From NCBI RefSeq assembly GCF_001425485.1, contig NZ_LMQW01000001.1:409016-473015 (forward strand): DNA of 64,000 nt, in the 5' to 3' direction. Positions 62,803 to 64,000 of this stretch are shown in pieces. The stretch comes from Aureimonas sp. Leaf427 (GTDB taxonomy: Bacteria; Pseudomonadota; Alphaproteobacteria; Rhizobiales; Rhizobiaceae). The position numbers and the translations under genes are program-made. The notes beneath the pieces are model-generated. The model saw only the letters and a list, made by a program, of their open reading frames with translations, had not been told where the DNA came from and did no database searches. How positions within the stretch are numbered: position 1 is the first letter of the stretch; every line of letters starts with the position of its first letter.

Positions 62803-63552
62803 TCAGCTTTCGCGGTGGACGGCGAAGGGCCCGAAGCTCTGGCTGACCGGCATGACCTCCAGGCTGTTGACGTTCACATGCGGCGGCTGGTTCGCGACCC
62901 AGAAGATCGTCTCGGCGATGTCCTCCGGCTGGAGCGCGTTGGCTCCGCCATAGAGCTTGTCGTAGGCCTCCTGGTTGCCGCCGGTGCGCACCAGCGTGAA
63001 CTCGCTTTCGCAGAGGCCGGGCTCGATCGAGGTGACGCGCACGCCCTTGCCCTGGAGATCGGCCCGCAGGCCCAGCGAGAACTGGCGCACGAAGGCCTTG
63101 GTGCCGCCATAGACGTTGCCGCCCGGATAGGGCCAGTTGGAGGCGACGGAGGCGATGTTCACGATGGCGCCCCGCCGCTGCACGAGCCCCGGCAGAAGCT
63201 GGTGCGTCACCGTCACGAGCCCGGTCACGTTCGTGTCGATCATCGTCGTCCACTGGTCGAGGTCGCACTGGTCGGCCGGCGCCGTGCCGAGGGCGAGACC
63301 GGCATTGTTGACGAGGAGATCGATCTCCGCGAAGGCGCCGGGCAGGCCGTCCAGCGCCGCGCGCGTGGCGGCGGCATCCGTGATGTCGAAGGCGAGCGGG
63401 TGGAAGCTGGCTCCGAGTTCCTCGGCCAGCGCGGACAGCCGCTCGGCCCGCCGTCCCGTGCCGACGACCCGCCAGCCTGCCCCGGCGAAACGCCGTGCCG
63501 TCGCCGCGCCGAAACCGGAGGTCGCGCCGGTGATGAGGAGGGTCTTCGTCAC
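62803..63552 (-). CDS. SDR oxidoreductase, YdfG-like 3-hydroxy acid dehydrogenase
   Basis: A 249-residue short-chain dehydrogenase. The NADP loop is TGATSGFG (residues 8-15), then NNAGLALG, the catalytic Ser in NIASVAS and the Tyr and Lys in YGGTKAFV. The C-terminal AETIFWVANQPPHVNVN matches YdfG, an NADP-dependent dehydrogenase of 3-hydroxy acids and serine. A single gene. Substrate not proven. Confidence 0.9.
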   Translation of the reverse strand: MTKTLLITGATSGFGAATARRFAGAGWRVVGTGRRAERLSALAEELGASFHPLAFDITDAAATRAALDGLPGAFAEIDLLVNNAGLALGTAPADQCDLDQWTTMIDTNVTGLVTVTHQLLPGLVQRRGAIVNIASVASNWPYPGGNVYGGTKAFVRQFSLGLRADLQGKGVRVTSIEPGLCESEFTLVRTGGNQEAYDKLYGGANALQPEDIAETIFWVANQPPHVNVNSLEVMPVSQSFGPFAVHRES

Positions 63553-63781
63553 GATGGCTGTCCTTGAGAAGGAGGAGGAAGAAGCGTCGGAAGGGAGATC
63601 GACGATTCGAAGCGCCCGATCAAGACCTCGCCCGCCGCGTGGGGCGCCGGCTGGAAGCTCAAAGTCAAGCCGCCGCCATTGCGTGGCCGGCTATAAATTG
63701 CCACCCGGCTAAAATCTTGTCCCGTTGTCGAAGGGGCCGGACGCGACGTAAGCTTTTCAAAAAACGGAAGCATTCTGGCCG

Positions 63782-64000
63782 GTGACGATCGACCTTCAGA
63801 CCTTATCGCGGGACGGGCTCGAAGCGGAGGTGAGACGCCTGCGCGGGCTCCTGCGCGGCGATCCCGAAACGCGGCCCGAAACGCGGAACGCGCCGGATCT
63901 TTCGGACGGCGCCGGCGGGACGGTGGCGCACGACCGCACGCGTCTGGCCGAAGAGCGTCTCGACCTCGCGCTCGAGGCCGCAGGCGCCATCGGCTGGTGG
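63782..64000 (+). CDS. PAS-domain sensor protein, N-terminus only
   Basis: The window ends after 73 residues. It starts at GTG 63782. The first about 55 residues are charged and partly coiled-coil (LEAEVRRLRGLLRGD; RTRLAEERLDLALEA). The last residues, LDLALEAAGAIGWW, match the beginning of PAS domains in sensor histidine kinases or diguanylate cyclases (typically followed by D and a beta strand). The effector domain lies outside the window. Start and class are tentative. Confidence 0.6.
   Translation, partial: MTIDLQTLSRDGLEAEVRRLRGLLRGDPETRPETRNAPDLSDGAGGTVAHDRTRLAEERLDLALEAAGAIGWW

Overview
High-GC (visually well over 60 %), gene-dense DNA of an alphaproteobacterium. Gene content and order (hutC/hutFHIGU plus hutD, TctABC, PntAB, RbsA-type ABC plus DhaKL, PotABCD-like ABC) and a long palindromic intergenic repeat of rhizobial style suggest the order Hyphomicrobiales. 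The family is not resolved; an Aurantimonadaceae-like genome is a guess. I see no tRNA, rRNA, transposase, phage gene or CRISPR array, so the window reads as chromosome or chromid rather than a mobile island.

Layout. 1-3324: three minus-strand genes of unknown role (zinc-ribbon membrane protein, beta-rich protein, secreted von Willebrand A-like protein). 3689-5036: a BigR/SqrR-like ArsR regulator with two YeeE/YedE sulfur-transport half-proteins behind a visible operator. 5107-8123: pntAB transhydrogenase. 8183-10239: KDG-type sugar kinase and zinc dehydrogenase. 10428-14805: MarR/MFS/aldo-keto reductase operon diverging from a second marR plus a haloacid dehalogenase-like gene. 14903-17931: TctCBA tricarboxylate transporter. 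18300-26849: polyol/ketose operon with an RbsABC-type importer, an SDR polyol dehydrogenase, DhaK, DhaL, and a SorC regulator fused to a second DhaK domain. 26955-38034: a type II secretion system (gspC-like, M, L diverging from E, F, H, I, J, D, K; separate prepilin peptidase and gspG). 38228-42246: a large secreted lectin-galactose oxidase-like copper radical oxidase and a SCO copper chaperone. 42270-50496: histidine utilisation (hutC, F, H, I, G, U, D). 50597-54129: an OpuC/YehZ-type ABC importer carrying a HutC-like box. 54364-58495: a spermidine/putrescine-type ABC importer. 58713-64000: transaldolase, AhpD-like protein, 2-hydroxyacid dehydrogenase, SRPBCC protein, a possible small RNA, DUF3140, an SDR and the start of a PAS sensor.

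How it fits together. Three catabolic modules (polyol/ketose, histidine, tricarboxylate) each sit with an importer and usually a regulator. The secretion system lies directly beside an exported oxidase whose copper-radical residues are all present, and a SCO protein follows, suggesting a secretion-plus-metallation neighbourhood. The most unusual items are: (1) the SorC-DhaK fusion, which looks like a regulator with a built-in kinase-type ketose sensor, apparently starting at CTG; (2) a HutH homologue that lacks the Ala-Ser-Gly triad needed to form the MIO cofactor although it is the only HutH in the operon; (3) the lectin/copper-radical oxidase next to the type II system; and (4) matching HutC-like boxes that tie the OpuC-type importer to the hut regulon.
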